The notes under the pieces are model-generated. The model saw only the letters and a program-made list of their open reading frames with translations, was not told the DNA's origin and made no database searches. 64,000 nt of DNA. It comes from Flavobacterium anseongense (GTDB lineage: Bacteria > Bacteroidota > Bacteroidia > Flavobacteriales > Flavobacteriaceae). Below are positions 52,401-62,604 of this stretch, one piece after another; position 1 is the stretch's first letter; each line of letters opens with the position of its first letter. The stretch covers positions 140,054 through 204,053 of the forward strand of contig NZ_JAKIHN010000007.1 in NCBI RefSeq assembly GCF_021608185.1, read 5' to 3'. The position numbers and the translations under genes were made by a program.

Positions 52401-55400
52401 AGTGATTATTGGAGCCGTAGTATCCTGAATAGTAAAGGTTGCAGTTGATGTAGCTGTGTTTCCACAATCATCAGTAGCAGTAAAAGTTACTGTAGCTGAA
52501 CCTGTACTACCACAACTATCGTTAAGTTCTTCAAAGTTGTTAGTCCAAGTTACGTTAGAACAAGTATCTGAAGCTGAAGCACCACCGTTAGAAGCCAACC
52601 AAGCAACTAAAGCCTCCGGATTTCCATTTCCGTCACATTCAACTGTTGCATCAGCAGCAGCAATAGTGATTGTTGGAGCTGTAGTATCTTCGATAGTGAA
52701 TGTAGCTGAAGTAGTTGTAGCATTACCACAATCATCGGTAGCCGTAAATGTTACCGTAGCACTTCCTGTATTTCCACAACCATTGCTAAGTCCATTAAAG
52801 TTGTTAGACCAGATTACGTTTGAACAAGTATCAGAAGCTGAAGCACCACCGTTAGAAGCTAACCAAGTGGCTAAAGCTTCAGTATTTCCATTTCCATCAC
52901 ATTCAGCTGTAGCATTAGCAGCAGCGATAGTGATTGTTGGAGCCGTAGTATCCTGAATAGTAAATGTCGCTGAAGTAGTTGCTGTGTTTCCACAAGTATC
53001 AGTAGCAGTGAAAGTAACTGTTGCACTACCTGAGTTACCACAACCATCTGTGAATGTAGTGAAGTTGTTAGTCCAGGTTACGTTAGAGCAAGTATCAGTC
53101 GCCGAAGCGCCACCGTTAGAGGCTAACCAAGCCGCTAAAGCTTCTGAATTACCATTTCCGTCACATTCAACAGTTGCATTAGCAGCAACAATATCAATTG
53201 TTGGAGCTATATTATCCTGAACTGTAAATGTAGCTGAAGTAGTTGAAGCATTTCCACAATCATCAGTAGCTGTGAATATTACTGTTATAGCTGTTGAACA
53301 ATCGCTTGCGATAGTACCAAAATTATTAGTCCAGGTTACGTTAGAGCAAGTATCCGAAGCTGAAGCGCCACCGTTAGAAGCTAACCAGGCAGCTAAAGCA
53401 GTTGAAGTACCACCACTACCATCACATTGTACAGCTAAGTCAGTAGCAGCGATATTAATAGTTGGAGCCGTGGTATCCTGAATAGTAAAAGTAGCCGTTG
53501 AAGTAACAGCGTTTCCACAATCATCAGTAGCTGTAAAAGTTACTGAAGCAGAACCAGAGTTCCCACAACCATCTGTAAGTGCATTGAAGTTGTTAGTCCA
53601 AGTTACATTAGAACAAACATCCGAAGCCGAAGCTCCACCGTTTGAACTCAACCAAGCTTCTAATGCAGCGGTATTTCCTTGACCATCACATTCTACTGTA
53701 GCATCAGTTGCAGCAATAGTGATAGTTGGAGCCGTAGTATCCTGAATAGTAAATGTCGCTGAAGTAGTTGTAGCATTACCACAATCATCAGTAGCAGTAA
53801 AAGTTACTGAAGCAGAACCAGAGTTCCCACAACCATCAGTGAATGCAGAGAAGTTGTTAGTCCAGATTACGTTAGAACAAGCATCTGAAGCCGAAGCTCC
53901 ACCGTTTGAACTCAACCAAGCTTCTAATGCAGCGGTATTTCCTTGACCATCACATTCTACTGTAGCATCAGTTGCAGCAATAGTAATAGTTGGAGCCGTA
54001 GTATCCTGAATAGTAAATGTCGCTGAAGTAGTTGAAGCATTACCACAATCATCAGTAGCAGTAAATGTTACCAAAGCTGAACCAGAGTTTCCACAACCAT
54101 CAGTGAATGCAGAGAAGTTGTTAGTCCAGATTACGTTAGAACAAGCATCTGAAGCTGAAGCACCACCGTTAGAGGCAAGCCATTCAGCTAAAGCAGCAGT
54201 ATTTCCTTGACCATCACATTCTACTGTAGCATCAGTTGCAGCAATAGTAATAGTTGGAGCTGTAGTATCCTGAATAGTAAATGTCGCAGAAGTAGTTGTA
54301 GCGTTTCCACAATCATCAGTAGCAGTAAACGTTACCAAAGCCGAACCAGAGTTTCCACAACCATCAGTGAATGCAGAGAAGTTGTTAGACCAGGTTACAT
54401 TAGAACAAATATCTGAAGCTGAAGCACCACCGTTAGAGGCAAGCCATTCAGCTAAAGTAGCAGTATTTCCTTGACCATCACATTCTACTGTAGCATCAGT
54501 TGCAGCAATAGTAATAGTTGGAGCTGTAGTATCCTGAATAGTAAATGTCGCAGAAGTAGTTGTAGCGTTTCCACAATCATCAGTAGCAGTAAACGTTACC
54601 AAAGCCGAACCAGAGTTCCCACAACCATCAGTGAATGCAGAGAAGTTGTTAGACCAGGTTACATTAGAACAAGCATCAGAAGCTGAAGCACCACCGTTAG
54701 AGGCAAGCCATTCAGCTAAAGCAGCGGTATTTCCTTGACCATCACATTCTACTGTAGCATCAGTTGCAGCAATAGTAATAGTTGGAGCCGTAGTATCCTG
54801 AATAGTAAATGTCGCTGAAGTAGTTGTAGCATTACCACAATCATCAGTAGCAGTAAACGTTACTGAAGCAGAACCTGAATTACCACAACTATCAGTGAAT
54901 GCAGAGAAGTTGTTAGACCAGGTTACATTAGAACAAATATCTGAAGCTGAAGCACCACCATTAGAAGCTAACCAAGCAGTTAAAGCTGCTGAGTTTCCAT
55001 TACCATCACATTCTACTGTAGCATCAGCTGCAGCAGTACTAATAGTTGGAGCCGTAGTATCACGAATAGTAAATGTCGCTGTTGATGAAGTATTGTTTCC
55101 ACAATCATCAGTAGCAGTAAAAGTTACTAAGGCAGAACCAGAATTACCACAACCATTGCTTAATGTAGTGAAGTTATTAGTCCAGGTTACATTAGAGCAA
55201 ATGTCTGAAGCCGAAGCGCCACCATTAGAAGCTAACCAAGCAGTTAAAGCTGCTGAGTTACCATTTCCATCACATTCTACTGTAGCATTAGTAGCTTGAG
55301 TATTGATAGTTGGTGCGGTATCGTCTTGAATAGTAAATGTCGCAGAAGTAGTTGTAGCATTACCACAATCATCAGTAGCAGTAAAAGTAACCAAAGCAGA

Positions 55401-58400
55401 ACCTGAGTTTCCACAACCATCGCTTAAAGCAGAGAAGTTGTTAGTCCAGGTTACCGATGAACAAGCATCCGAAGCTGAAGCACCACCATTTGAAGCCAGC
55501 CAAGCAGCTAAAGCACCAGTATTTCCTAAGCCATCACATTCAACTGTAGCATTTGCAGCAGCAATTGAAATTGTCGGAGCAGTAGTATCCTGAACAGTAA
55601 TAGTTTGAGTAAAAGTTGTGCTGGTATTTAAACAAGCGTCTTTAGCTACCCATGTATTTGTATAAGATCCTGAACCTGCACAAGCTCCAGGTACAAAATC
55701 ACCTGAAGTTTTGATATAAGTAACATTATTGTCACAATTATCAGTAGCCGAAGGAGCAAGCGCTTGAGCATTAGCTAAAGCAGCAGCATTACTACATTCT
55801 ATAGTTGCATCCAAAGTTCCGGCTACAGTTGTCCATGTTGGAGGTGTAGTATCTCTAACAGTAATAGTTTGAGTGAATACTTGAGAAGTATTTCCACAAG
55901 CATCAGTTACTGTCCAAGTATTTGTATAAGTACCGGCATTTGCGCATGTTTGAGAAGCGACAAATGCACCTGAAGTTTTTACAATATTAGTTACATCAGT
56001 ATCACAATTATCAGTTGCAGTAGGGAATAAGGCCTGTGCCGAAGCTAAGGCAGCAGCATCACTACATTCTACAGTTGCATCAAGTGAACCAGCTACTGTT
56101 GTCCATGTAGGAGCAGTAACATCCTGAATACTGATTGTTTGATTAGCTGTAGATGAGTTACCACAAGCATCTGTCACTGTCCAAGTTCTAGTAATAACTC
56201 TATTGTTGGAACAAACATTCAAAGGAGTTAAACAAACACTATTGAAATTAATACTTCCGTTAACACTAGCTTGTTTTCTAGAGAATATGAACCAAGTACC
56301 ATTCATTGGACCGGTTAAATTTTCAAAACTTGAAACATAAGATGTTAATCCCGTAATTGAATTTGGTGACGATAAGGCACCGTTTGGTGTAAAGTTTTGT
56401 GGGATATCTTGAGTTATAACATCGTTGTTGTTCCATTGTGGATATCCTGAACTATTTGGGTAAAATGTAGGTAAATATAATTCCTGGTCACTAGAGTTTG
56501 CATCTTCACAAGCACCACCGGTACAATATGGTCCAACTAAAATTACAGCTGTACCATTTGGTGCAACCAAAGTAAATTCAGCTCTTCCTTTTCCTTGATT
56601 GGTTTCGAAAGCTAAGGCGATTTTTTGAATATCTTTTGCAGTTAGATTATCAAATCCTGTTACATCAAAGTAGAAGTAATTACCATTACCTGCATTGATA
56701 GATCCAGCATTATCATTTCCAAAACATTCATTATCAGAATAAGTCACTGTTGGAGCTGTATCACAATTATCACTAATATTAGTTACGGTTCCGGTAGTTG
56801 ATGGATCCAGGTTTGTGTTACAACTGGCATCAGTATTAGCTGTTATAGGTCCAGGTACTGTAAAAGTAGGAGGTGTCGTGTCATTAACAGTTATTGTTCT
56901 TGTTACCGGAGCTAAAGCTCTTCCACAAGAATCGGTTGCTGTCCATGTTTCAACAATTTGTCCATTGCAGAAACCAGGAACTGTTGTTGTAAAAGTTGAT
57001 GGATTTGAAGTACCTGTAATAGCACAACCACCAGCTAATCCGTTACTAAATGAAAGCGTACTCGGAGTTGGCGTAACACCACAAGAAATTGTTATTCCGG
57101 ATGGCGCATTCATAGTTGGTAAAGCAGCCGGACTTACTGTAATCGTTCTTGAAACAGAAGCAATTGTTCTTCCGCAAGAATCAGTAGCTGTCCAGGTTTC
57201 TGTTACAGTTCCACCACAAGTTGGAGGAGTTGCTGTAAATGTTGATGGATTCGAAGTTCCGTTAATAGCACAGCTACCACTTAATCCATTGGTGAATGAA
57301 ATTGTACTTGGTGCCGGAATTGATCCGCAAGCTACTGTTATATTTGCAGGTGCTGTCATTGTTGGTAATGCAGCCGGGCTTACAGTAATTGTTCTTGAAA
57401 CCGGAGCCAAAGCTCTACCGCAAGAATCTGTTGCCGTCCATGTTTCAGTAATTGTTCCGCCACAAGCAGAAGAAAGTGTTGAAAACGTAGATGGGTTTGA
57501 GGTTCCGCTTATTAAACATCCACCACTCAATCCATTAGAAAATGAGATTGTACTTGGCGCAGGCAATGAACCACAAGCTACCGTTATAGCCGTCGGAGCT
57601 GTCATTGTTGGTAAAGCCGCTGGACTTACTGTTATAATTCTTGAAACCGGAGCCAAAGCTCTACCACAAGAATCTGTCGCTGTCCATGTTTCTGTAACAG
57701 TTCCACCGCAAGCACCAGGAGTTGTTGAGAATGTTGAAGGGTTTGAATTACCGCTTATTAAACATCCACCACTTAATCCGTTAGAAAATGAAATTGTACT
57801 TGGTGCCGGTAATGAACCACAAGCTACTGTTGTAGCAGCAGGAGCAGTCATTGTTGGTAAAGTAGCAGGACTTACAGTAATTGTTCTTGAAACCGGAGCC
57901 AAAGCTCTACCACAAGAATCAGTTGCAGTCCATGTTTCCGTAACGGTTCCACCGCAAGCACCTGGAGTTGTTGAGAATGTTGAAGGATTCGAATTTCCGC
58001 TTATTAAGCAACCACCACTTAATCCATTAGAAAATGAGATAGTACTTGGTGCTGGTAATGACCCACAAGCTACCGTTGTAGCAGCCGGAGCTGTCATTGT
58101 TGGTAAAGCAGCCGGACTTACTGTTATAATTCTTGAAACCGGAGCTAAAGCTCTACCGCAAGAATCTGTTGCAGTCCAGGTTTCTGTAACGGTTCCACCG
58201 CAAGCACCTGGAGGTGTTGAGAATGTAGAAGGATTTGAAGTACCATTAATTAAACAGCCACCACTTAATCCGTTTGTGAATGATAAAGTAGTAGGAGCAG
58301 GTAGTGAACCACAAGCTACCGTTGTAGCTGCCGGAGCAGTCATAGTTGGTAGCGTTGCCGGGCTTATTGTAATTGTTCTTGTTTTGGTAATCGTTCTTCC

Positions 58401-59366
58401 GAGAGCATCTGTAAAAGTCCATGTTTCAGTAACAGTTCCTCCACAGGCGCCTGCAGGTGTTTGAGTACTTAGAGTAGAAGTAACAGTCCCGCTGATTAAA
58501 CAAGAACCTGTTCCATTATTAGTATAGCTTAAAGAACTTGTTGTTGCTCCACCACAAGGAACAGTAATATCACTTGTGTTGGCAAATGTCGCAATAGTAG
58601 GAGTAGTTGCTCCTATTGTTCTGGATTTAGTAATAGTACATCCGTTTACATCTGTTATAACTACAGTATAAGTGCCAGGTAATAAACCGGTAAGATCTTG
58701 ATTATTTTGTTGTCCGCTTGGCACAGCACCTCCGGCTGTAGCTGTCCATACATAAGTAAAAGGAGCAGTGCCACCAGTTGGGGTTAAGTCAATTGCTCCT
58801 GTTGCAGAACCACATTGTGAATCGGTTAGAGCGAATTCTCCGTTTACACCTCCATTTACAGTTATAGTAGGCAAGGTTCCACATTTAGGCGAAATTAAAG
58901 TAGGGTCTAGTGGGCAAGTTGATCCAGGTGAAGCTGAAGTCCAAGCTAAATATAAATTAGTGATTTTCAATACATCACCACAAGTATAAGTAACAGTATT
59001 ATAACTTAACGTAGTTATAGTATTTGGAGGCAGTGGACCATTACAACCAGTAATTAATGTATTAGAAACTAACAGACCAGTAGTTCCGCTATAAACTTCT
59101 AAATTTCCCCAAAAGGCAAAAGAAGTTCTCGTAGAACCAGTCGTGTTGTTAATAGACAGTGTTAATGTTCTAGTTATTGTAGTCGCAGTTGGACACGAGT
59201 TACATAAATCTCCACCAGAGAGAGTTGCACCAACTAATGTCAAGTCACCAGAAGTACACGATGTGCCTGGTGGCGGATAAGATTGGGCGAATGAGCTAGA
59301 GATACTTAATAAACTAAATATCAAAAACACAATCAATTTTTTTGAGATAGTAATTTTTGTTTTCAT
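49482..59366 (-). CDS. Giant T9SS type B adhesin of triplet 2 (HYR-like repeats)
   Basis: This 3294-residue secreted protein has, in order: a Sec signal peptide (ending SFAQ); an N-terminal cysteine-containing domain; one SprB-type repeat (about 180-250, [22 protein letters not shown]); six 82-residue HYR-like repeats (about 335-827); a jelly-roll or P-domain-like module (about 880-1055, with [19 protein letters not shown] and [12 protein letters not shown]); three HYR-like units; twenty 88-residue HYR-like repeats (about 1260-3018); and a type B sorting domain ([17 protein letters not shown] ... [13 protein letters not shown] ... DGYLYLTR). Both repeat classes carry four cysteines per unit. 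It heads an operon with PorP/SprF and PorE-like genes and resembles the mobile adhesin SprB in plan. Ligand unknown. Confidence 0.94.
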   Translation of the reverse strand: MKTKITISKKLIVFLIFSLLSISSSFAQSYPPPGTSCTSGDLTLVGATLSGGDLCNSCPTATTITRTLTLSINNTTGSTRTSFAFWGNLEVYSGTTGLLVSNTLITGCNGPLPPNTITTLSYNTVTYTCGDVLKITNLYLAWTSASPGSTCPLDPTLISPKCGTLPTITVNGGVNGEFALTDSQCGSATGAIDLTPTGGTAPFTYVWTATAGGAVPSGQQNNQDLTGLLPGTYTVVITDVNGCTITKSRTIGATTPTIATFANTSDITVPCGGATTSSLSYTNNGTGSCLISGTVTSTLSTQTPAGACGGTVTETWTFTDALGRTITKTRTITISPATLPTMTAPAATTVACGSLPAPTTLSFTNGLSGGCLINGTSNPSTFSTPPGACGGTVTETWTATDSCGRALAPVSRIITVSPAALPTMTAPAATTVACGSLPAPSTISFSNGLSGGCLISGNSNPSTFSTTPGACGGTVTETWTATDSCGRALAPVSRTITVSPATLPTMTAPAATTVACGSLPAPSTISFSNGLSGGCLISGNSNPSTFSTTPGACGGTVTETWTATDSCGRALAPVSRIITVSPAALPTMTAPTAITVACGSLPAPSTISFSNGLSGGCLISGTSNPSTFSTLSSACGGTITETWTATDSCGRALAPVSRTITVSPAALPTMTAPANITVACGSIPAPSTISFTNGLSGSCAINGTSNPSTFTATPPTCGGTVTETWTATDSCGRTIASVSRTITVSPAALPTMNAPSGITISCGVTPTPSTLSFSNGLAGGCAITGTSNPSTFTTTVPGFCNGQIVETWTATDSCGRALAPVTRTITVNDTTPPTFTVPGPITANTDASCNTNLDPSTTGTVTNISDNCDTAPTVTYSDNECFGNDNAGSINAGNGNYFYFDVTGFDNLTAKDIQKIALAFETNQGKGRAEFTLVAPNGTAVILVGPYCTGGACEDANSSDQELYLPTFYPNSSGYPQWNNNDVITQDIPQNFTPNGALSSPNSITGLTSYVSSFENLTGPMNGTWFIFSRKQASVNGSINFNSVCLTPLNVCSNNRVITRTWTVTDACGNSSTANQTISIQDVTAPTWTTVAGSLDATVECSDAAALASAQALFPTATDNCDTDVTNIVKTSGAFVASQTCANAGTYTNTWTVTDACGNTSQVFTQTITVRDTTPPTWTTVAGTLDATIECSNAAALANAQALAPSATDNCDNNVTYIKTSGDFVPGACAGSGSYTNTWVAKDACLNTSTTFTQTITVQDTTAPTISIAAANATVECDGLGNTGALAAWLASNGGASASDACSSVTWTNNFSALSDGCGNSGSALVTFTATDDCGNATTTSATFTIQDDTAPTINTQATNATVECDGNGNSAALTAWLASNGGASASDICSNVTWTNNFTTLSNGCGNSGSALVTFTATDDCGNNTSSTATFTIRDTTAPTISTAAADATVECDGNGNSAALTAWLASNGGASASDICSNVTWSNNFSAFTDSCGNSGSASVTFTATDDCGNATTTSATFTIQDTTAPTITIAATDATVECDGQGNTAALAEWLASNGGASASDACSNVTWSNNFSAFTDGCGNSGSALVTFTATDDCGNATTTSATFTIQDTTAPTITIAATDATVECDGQGNTATLAEWLASNGGASASDICSNVTWSNNFSAFTDGCGNSGSALVTFTATDDCGNATTTSATFTIQDTTAPTITIAATDATVECDGQGNTAALAEWLASNGGASASDACSNVIWTNNFSAFTDGCGNSGSALVTFTATDDCGNASTTSATFTIQDTTAPTITIAATDATVECDGQGNTAALEAWLSSNGGASASDACSNVIWTNNFSAFTDGCGNSGSASVTFTATDDCGNATTTSATFTIQDTTAPTITIAATDATVECDGQGNTAALEAWLSSNGGASASDVCSNVTWTNNFNALTDGCGNSGSASVTFTATDDCGNAVTSTATFTIQDTTAPTINIAATDLAVQCDGSGGTSTALAAWLASNGGASASDTCSNVTWTNNFGTIASDCSTAITVIFTATDDCGNASTTSATFTVQDNIAPTIDIVAANATVECDGNGNSEALAAWLASNGGASATDTCSNVTWTNNFTTFTDGCGNSGSATVTFTATDTCGNTATTSATFTIQDTTAPTITIAAANATAECDGNGNTEALATWLASNGGASASDTCSNVIWSNNFNGLSNGCGNTGSATVTFTATDDCGNATTTSATFTIEDTTAPTITIAAADATVECDGNGNPEALVAWLASNGGASASDTCSNVTWTNNFEELNDSCGSTGSATVTFTATDDCGNTATSTATFTIQDTTAPIITIAAANATAECDGNGNSTALAAWLASNGGASATDTCSNVTWTNNFDGLSDGCGNTGSATVTFTATDDCGNTATTSATFTIEDTTAPTITIAAVNASAECDGNGNAEALAAWLASNGGASATDTCSNVTWTNNFDGLSDGCGNTGSATVTFTATDDCGNTATTSATFTIEDTTAPTITIAATNATAECDGNGNAEALAAWLASNGGASATDTCSNVTWTNSFDGLSDGCGNTGSATVTFTATDDCGNTATTSATFTIEDTTAPTITSVATDATVECDGNGNAEALAAWLASNGGASATDTCSNVTWTNNFSTFSDGCGNAGSATVTFTAADDCGNIATSTATFTIQDTTAPTIDIVATDATVECDGNGNAEALAAWLASNGGASASDSCSNVTWTNSFDGLSDGCGNTGSATVTFTATDDCGNSVTSTATFTIQDTTAPTIDIAATDATAECDGNGNTEALAAWLASNGGASASDACSNVTWTNNYEALSDGCGSTGSATVTFTATDDCGNSTSSTATFAIQDTTPPTISVTTVNVTVECDGSGNAEALAAWLASNGGASAIDICSNVTWTNSFDGLSDGCGSTGSASVTFTATDDCGNSASATGTFTIVDTTAPTLTAPAANSTVECDGQGNTAALNAWLASNGGATASDACSNVTWSNNFIALSDDCGSTGSATVIFTATDGCGNSVTSTATFTIQDTTAPVLTTEFDQKLQVTCAAIPDAPILVFTDNCSGNVTPVLNQTQSPTVDNVYTIIRTWIATDACGNNSQTYTQRIYVTVTNTTILEIPAERCNLAEFDSVDLVTLLPQGLPTDGTWTNVDSATGLTGTVFNPFGVAIGDYIFRYTIANGDCFDSYDIVMNVNDDCRPLPCELIVIHNAFTPNGDNINEWFQIDNIEDFDCYPSNKVEIYNRWGVLVYETNNYDNLGRRFEGISEGRTTINKSEELPTGTYFYIIQWTTTDGTSVTKDGYLYLTR
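50313..55589 (-). repeat. Twenty tandem 264-bp (88-codon) in-frame repeats
   Basis: The VTW codons of CSNVTW recur 20 times between 50429 and 55442, with an exact 264-bp step except around one copy (steps of 258 and 267) that lost two codons and gained one. Each unit reads DTTAPTI, TVECDGx[43 protein letters not shown], with four cysteines. Confidence 0.96.
56886..58364 (-). repeat. Six tandem 246-bp (82-codon) in-frame repeats
   Basis: Units start at 58364, 58118, 57872, 57626, 57380 and 57134; the last is 249 bp. Each reads [50 protein letters not shown], with four cysteines. Confidence 0.94.
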
Positions 59367-59618
59367 ACAATTAATTTTAGTAGAATAATCTATTGATAAA
59401 CGAAATTTCGGGCTTGAAGTATTTTGTAAGTAGGCGCATTGAAGAGATAGTTGATTTGGGTTATACTATTTGATGGCTAAATTAGAGACATACCAATAAG
59501 TAACCCAATTTTTTCTGTGAATAGCGCAAATACTCGTTTAACTGACAATTTTCTTTCATTTTAAACTTTTTAACGATGCTTTTTGATATTTCATCCTTTT
59601 TCAAATAGGGTATAAACG
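59367..59618. other. Spacer upstream of the triplet 2 adhesin
   Basis: The 310-bp gap between the two minus-strand operons should hold the triplet 2 promoter, but no TAnnTTTG element was found on the minus strand. A 10-bp palindrome CGAAATTTCG (59401-59410) and an 8-bp inverted repeat TTGGGTTA / TAACCCAA (59456-59463 and 59501-59508) are present. There is no AATCGATT operator here and no gene was seen. Confidence 0.6.
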
Positions 59619-59650
59619 AAAGAAACACTTGATTTTACAAGTGTTTCTTT
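59619..59650 (-). terminator. Rho-independent terminator after triplet 3
   Basis: A perfect 13-bp stem AAAGAAACACTTG / CAAGTGTTTCTTT surrounds a 6-nt loop. It lies 27 bp after the stop of the triplet 3 PorE-like gene. Confidence 0.9.
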
Positions 59651-59676
59651 TAATTTTAATAAATAAAAATATTTTT

Positions 59677-61626
59677 TTAGAGCGCTGTAATTATAAATTC
59701 TGAACGTCTGTTAAGTTGATGTTCTGCTTCTGAACATTCTACACCATCCGAACATTTGTTTACTAATTCTCTTTCACCTAAACCTTCTGATGTTAAGCGG
59801 TTTGCAGCGATACCATTTTTAATTAACCAGTCTTTTGTCGATTTGGCTCTGTTTTTCGATAATACGTCATTATATTTATCAGAAGCTCTACTATCGGTAT
59901 GAGATCGAATGTTAATTTTCATAGATGGATTTTGTTCTAAAACATCCAATAGTTTTGCTAAGTCAATCGCAGCATCTGGTCTGATATTCCATTTGTCTAA
60001 ATCAAAATAGATGATGTTGATTTTAAAACAATCTGCTAAATCGTCACCAATTTTAACTTTACAGCCTTCCGATTTAAGTTCGATATTAAGTTCCGTTTTA
60101 CCTGATTCTTTTCCAATTGTTACCGGAGCTTCTTTAGTCGTATAGTCTTCATGAGAAGCTCTTACGTAATATTTTTTACCACATTCAACTTCGGTAAATT
60201 CATATTTACCTTCAGCATCAGAAATGGTTTCTTTTATCTTATTGAAATTGTCGTCAAAGAGTTGCAACTTAGTATTTGGCAGAACAGCTTTTGTATCTTC
60301 ATCAGTAATAACTCCGAATAGTATTTGCTCACACCAAATAGGTTTTGTCTCTACAAATTTATAGATATCATCGCTTCCTTGTCCGCCATCTCTGTTAGAA
60401 CTTAGGAATCCTTTTTTAGTTTTAAAATTAATTATAAAGGCAAAATCATCTTTTGGACTATTAGCTTCTTCACCAACGTTCAATACTTCTTTGAAATTAG
60501 TGCTACCGTCTTTCGGAATTTTAGTGATATAAATATCCAATCCACCTAAACCTGGCTGACCGTCTGAAGCGAAGTATAATTCGTTATCATCAGAAATAAA
60601 AGGATACGTTTCTCTACCTTCGGTGTTAATGGCATCACCAAGATTTTCAGTGTTACCAAAGCTGCCATCTTCATTTATTTTTACCTTAAACAAATCGGAT
60701 TGACCACGAGTTCCAGGCATATCAGAAACAAAGTATAATGTTTTTTCGTCAGGAGATAGGACAGGATGTGCCGTTTGATAACTGTCACTATTAAATGGAA
60801 GTGGAGTAATATTGTTCCATTGTCCGTCTTTATCTACAGTAGCTTTATAAATTTTTAAAAGTGTTACTTTACCAGCATCATAACCTCTTTTTTCAAGATA
60901 GTTATTACGAGTGAAATAAACTGTTTTTCCGTCTTTTGTAAAAGTTGGAGTATCTTCGTGATATTTAGTATTTATTTTTTTGCCGAATTTTCCAACAGCA
61001 CCAAGTGAACCATCTTCAGCTATAGGAGATTCATAAAGATTAGTAAAATACTGACCAGTCCAAGTGTGAATTCTTTTCGAGAAATTTCCGGTATCACGTG
61101 CAGATGCAAACACCACTTTGGTTCCCATAAAAGCCGTTCCATAGTCAGAGTATTTTGAATTAATACCTGCGTTTTCGATTTTATATCGACCTGAATTCTT
61201 TTTGATTTCGGCTAAATAATTTTTGTTTTTAGCAAAAATTTTGGCACGTGCTTCATTACCATTTTTTTGCACAAACGTAGCCATCATAGCATCAGATTTG
61301 GTGTTATCTTTTGCAGCTTTTAAAGTTTGAGCAAAGCGATAATAGAATTCAGGTTCTTGTTCCGGATTGGTTGCGTAAAGTTCAGCATACCATTTGTTTG
61401 CCTTTTCTAATTCGGCGTTGAAATAGTATGAGTTACCTATTTTAAGCAACATATCAGGCGATTTGTATCCTTTTTCATAGATACGCTCATATGTTTTGAT
61501 TGCATCAATATAAGCGTATTTTTGATACTCTTTATTTCCTTTCGCCTCAGATTTATTTGCAACCTGCGAATAACTATTCACACAAGTGATAGCTAATAGT
61601 ACTAAGTATGTAATTTTATTTTTCAT
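59677..61626 (-). CDS. PorE-like OmpA-family protein, triplet 3
   Basis: This 649-residue near-identical paralogue of the triplet 2 protein has the same signal peptide, TPR, propeller, carboxypeptidase-regulatory and OmpA domains and no length change. Differences cluster at about residues 110-135 (AKDNTKSDAMMATFVQKNGNEARAK against VKDNDQAAAMLAKFSEKSGNDSRAK, shown in part), in the regulatory domain and near the C-terminus (SRASDKYNDVLSKNRAK). Between these, long stretches are unchanged even at DNA level. It probably anchors the third adhesin system to peptidoglycan. It is the last gene of its operon and is followed by a strong terminator. Confidence 0.92.
   Translation of the reverse strand: MKNKITYLVLLAITCVNSYSQVANKSEAKGNKEYQKYAYIDAIKTYERIYEKGYKSPDMLLKIGNSYYFNAELEKANKWYAELYATNPEQEPEFYYRFAQTLKAAKDNTKSDAMMATFVQKNGNEARAKIFAKNKNYLAEIKKNSGRYKIENAGINSKYSDYGTAFMGTKVVFASARDTGNFSKRIHTWTGQYFTNLYESPIAEDGSLGAVGKFGKKINTKYHEDTPTFTKDGKTVYFTRNNYLEKRGYDAGKVTLLKIYKATVDKDGQWNNITPLPFNSDSYQTAHPVLSPDEKTLYFVSDMPGTRGQSDLFKVKINEDGSFGNTENLGDAINTEGRETYPFISDDNELYFASDGQPGLGGLDIYITKIPKDGSTNFKEVLNVGEEANSPKDDFAFIINFKTKKGFLSSNRDGGQGSDDIYKFVETKPIWCEQILFGVITDEDTKAVLPNTKLQLFDDNFNKIKETISDAEGKYEFTEVECGKKYYVRASHEDYTTKEAPVTIGKESGKTELNIELKSEGCKVKIGDDLADCFKINIIYFDLDKWNIRPDAAIDLAKLLDVLEQNPSMKINIRSHTDSRASDKYNDVLSKNRAKSTKDWLIKNGIAANRLTSEGLGERELVNKCSDGVECSEAEHQLNRRSEFIITAL
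61337..61533. repeat. 197-bp block identical to 48216-48412
   Basis: This is the partner of the block in the triplet 2 PorE-like gene, in the same reading frame and at the same place in the protein. Confidence 0.9.
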
Positions 61627-61637
61627 GACGCTTTGTA

Positions 61638-62549
61638 TTAGAAGAATCTAGGTGATACCATTTTGCTAACTCTGTTGAACAATTCAAATCGCAAGAATAC
61701 CTCATGAGAACCTGAGTTATATCGTCTTAAATTTGTTGTTTCTCTATCATAACTGTAACCAATAAATAAACCATCGGTTATCTGAAACCCTGCCAATGCA
61801 CTTACTGCAGCATCCCAACGATAAGCTCCTCCAAGCATTAACTTGTCAAAGAACAGGAAGTTAGCTGAAGCATCAACCTGAAGCGGAGCACCGGTTACCA
61901 TTTTTGTTAAAAAGGCTGGTTTGAATTTTATCGATGGTGATAAATCAAATACATATCCACCAATAAAATAGAAATTCATTCTTTCCTGAAATACAGCTAC
62001 ATCATTATCATTATATTTAGAATCCTGCAGGAAGTTTGGCACTGAAAGCCCTAAATACAGTTTATCTGAATGCAGATAAACTCCGGCTCCAAAATTTGGT
62101 GAAAACTCATTGTTGAAATTTTGAAGATTAGGATCATTAGCTTGGGCAGGTGTCAACTTATCAGTATCTAAATTGAACATATTTCCTGAAGCTTTAATTC
62201 CAAATGACATTTTGTAATCTTCATTCATTGGAATAGTGTATGATAAATCGGCAGAAATAGTATTATCACTAGTTGGACCAATTTTATCACTTACCAATGA
62301 TACACCAAGTCCTAGATTACTGTTGTTAAGTGGAGTATTTATGGAGAAAGCGTTAGTGGTAGGAGCACCATCTAATCCTACCCATTGGGTACGATGCAAT
62401 CCAAAAATACTCATAACTCCTCTCGACCCAGCATAAGCCGGATTGACATTTATGGTGTTGTACATGTATTGGGTAAACTGTGCATCTTGCTGAGCAAGTC
62501 CAGTGTAGCATGTCAACATCAAAGCGAAAATTAAAATTTTTGTTTTCAT
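61638..62549 (-). CDS. PorP/SprF family T9SS outer-membrane protein, triplet 3
   Basis: This 303-residue outer-membrane barrel protein has the same signal peptide and signature as the triplet 2 copy (DAQFTQYMYNTINVNPAYAGSRG, GLHRTQWVGLDGAPTTNAF) and ends SPRFF. It differs at about 20 positions, concentrated in LNNSNLGLGVSLVSDKIG and in the C-terminal third. It lies 55 bp after the partial adhesin gene, with the conserved hairpin between them, and 11 bp before the PorE-like gene. Probable role: delivery or attachment partner for the third adhesin. Confidence 0.94.
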   Translation of the reverse strand: MKTKILIFALMLTCYTGLAQQDAQFTQYMYNTINVNPAYAGSRGVMSIFGLHRTQWVGLDGAPTTNAFSINTPLNNSNLGLGVSLVSDKIGPTSDNTISADLSYTIPMNEDYKMSFGIKASGNMFNLDTDKLTPAQANDPNLQNFNNEFSPNFGAGVYLHSDKLYLGLSVPNFLQDSKYNDNDVAVFQERMNFYFIGGYVFDLSPSIKFKPAFLTKMVTGAPLQVDASANFLFFDKLMLGGAYRWDAAVSALAGFQITDGLFIGYSYDRETTNLRRYNSGSHEVFLRFELFNRVSKMVSPRFF

Positions 62550-62565
62550 ATTTTCTATTTTTTAA

Positions 62566-62589
62566 CCTGAGGGTTTTTCAACCCTCAGG
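62566..62589 (-). promoter_or_regulatory. Intercistronic hairpin between adhesin and porP, triplet 3
   Basis: A perfect 10-bp stem CCTGAGGGTT / AACCCTCAGG with a 4-nt loop lies about 16 nt before porP on the minus strand, without a T-run after it. It matches the hairpin of triplet 2 in place and sequence. Confidence 0.75.
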
Positions 62590-62604
62590 AATTAGTAGGT
62601 TTTT

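Noticed and set aside
51481..52956. Plus-strand open frames (315 and 166 codons) opposite the 264-bp repeats
   Set aside because: They are the same artefact of in-phase repeats read on the opposite strand; the translations are monotonous valine/alanine-rich copies.
56815..58464. Long plus-strand open frame (549 codons) opposite the giant adhesin
   Set aside because: It lies antisense to the 246-bp repeats and is itself periodic. Repeats lacking stops in one antisense frame keep it open by copying. It has no promoter, no signal peptide and no recognisable domain.
59367..59618. AATCGATT-type operator or clear promoter for the triplet 2 adhesin
   Set aside because: I searched by eye on both strands and found neither the palindrome nor a TAnnTTTG element. 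The two minus-strand triplets therefore seem to lie outside the proposed regulon.
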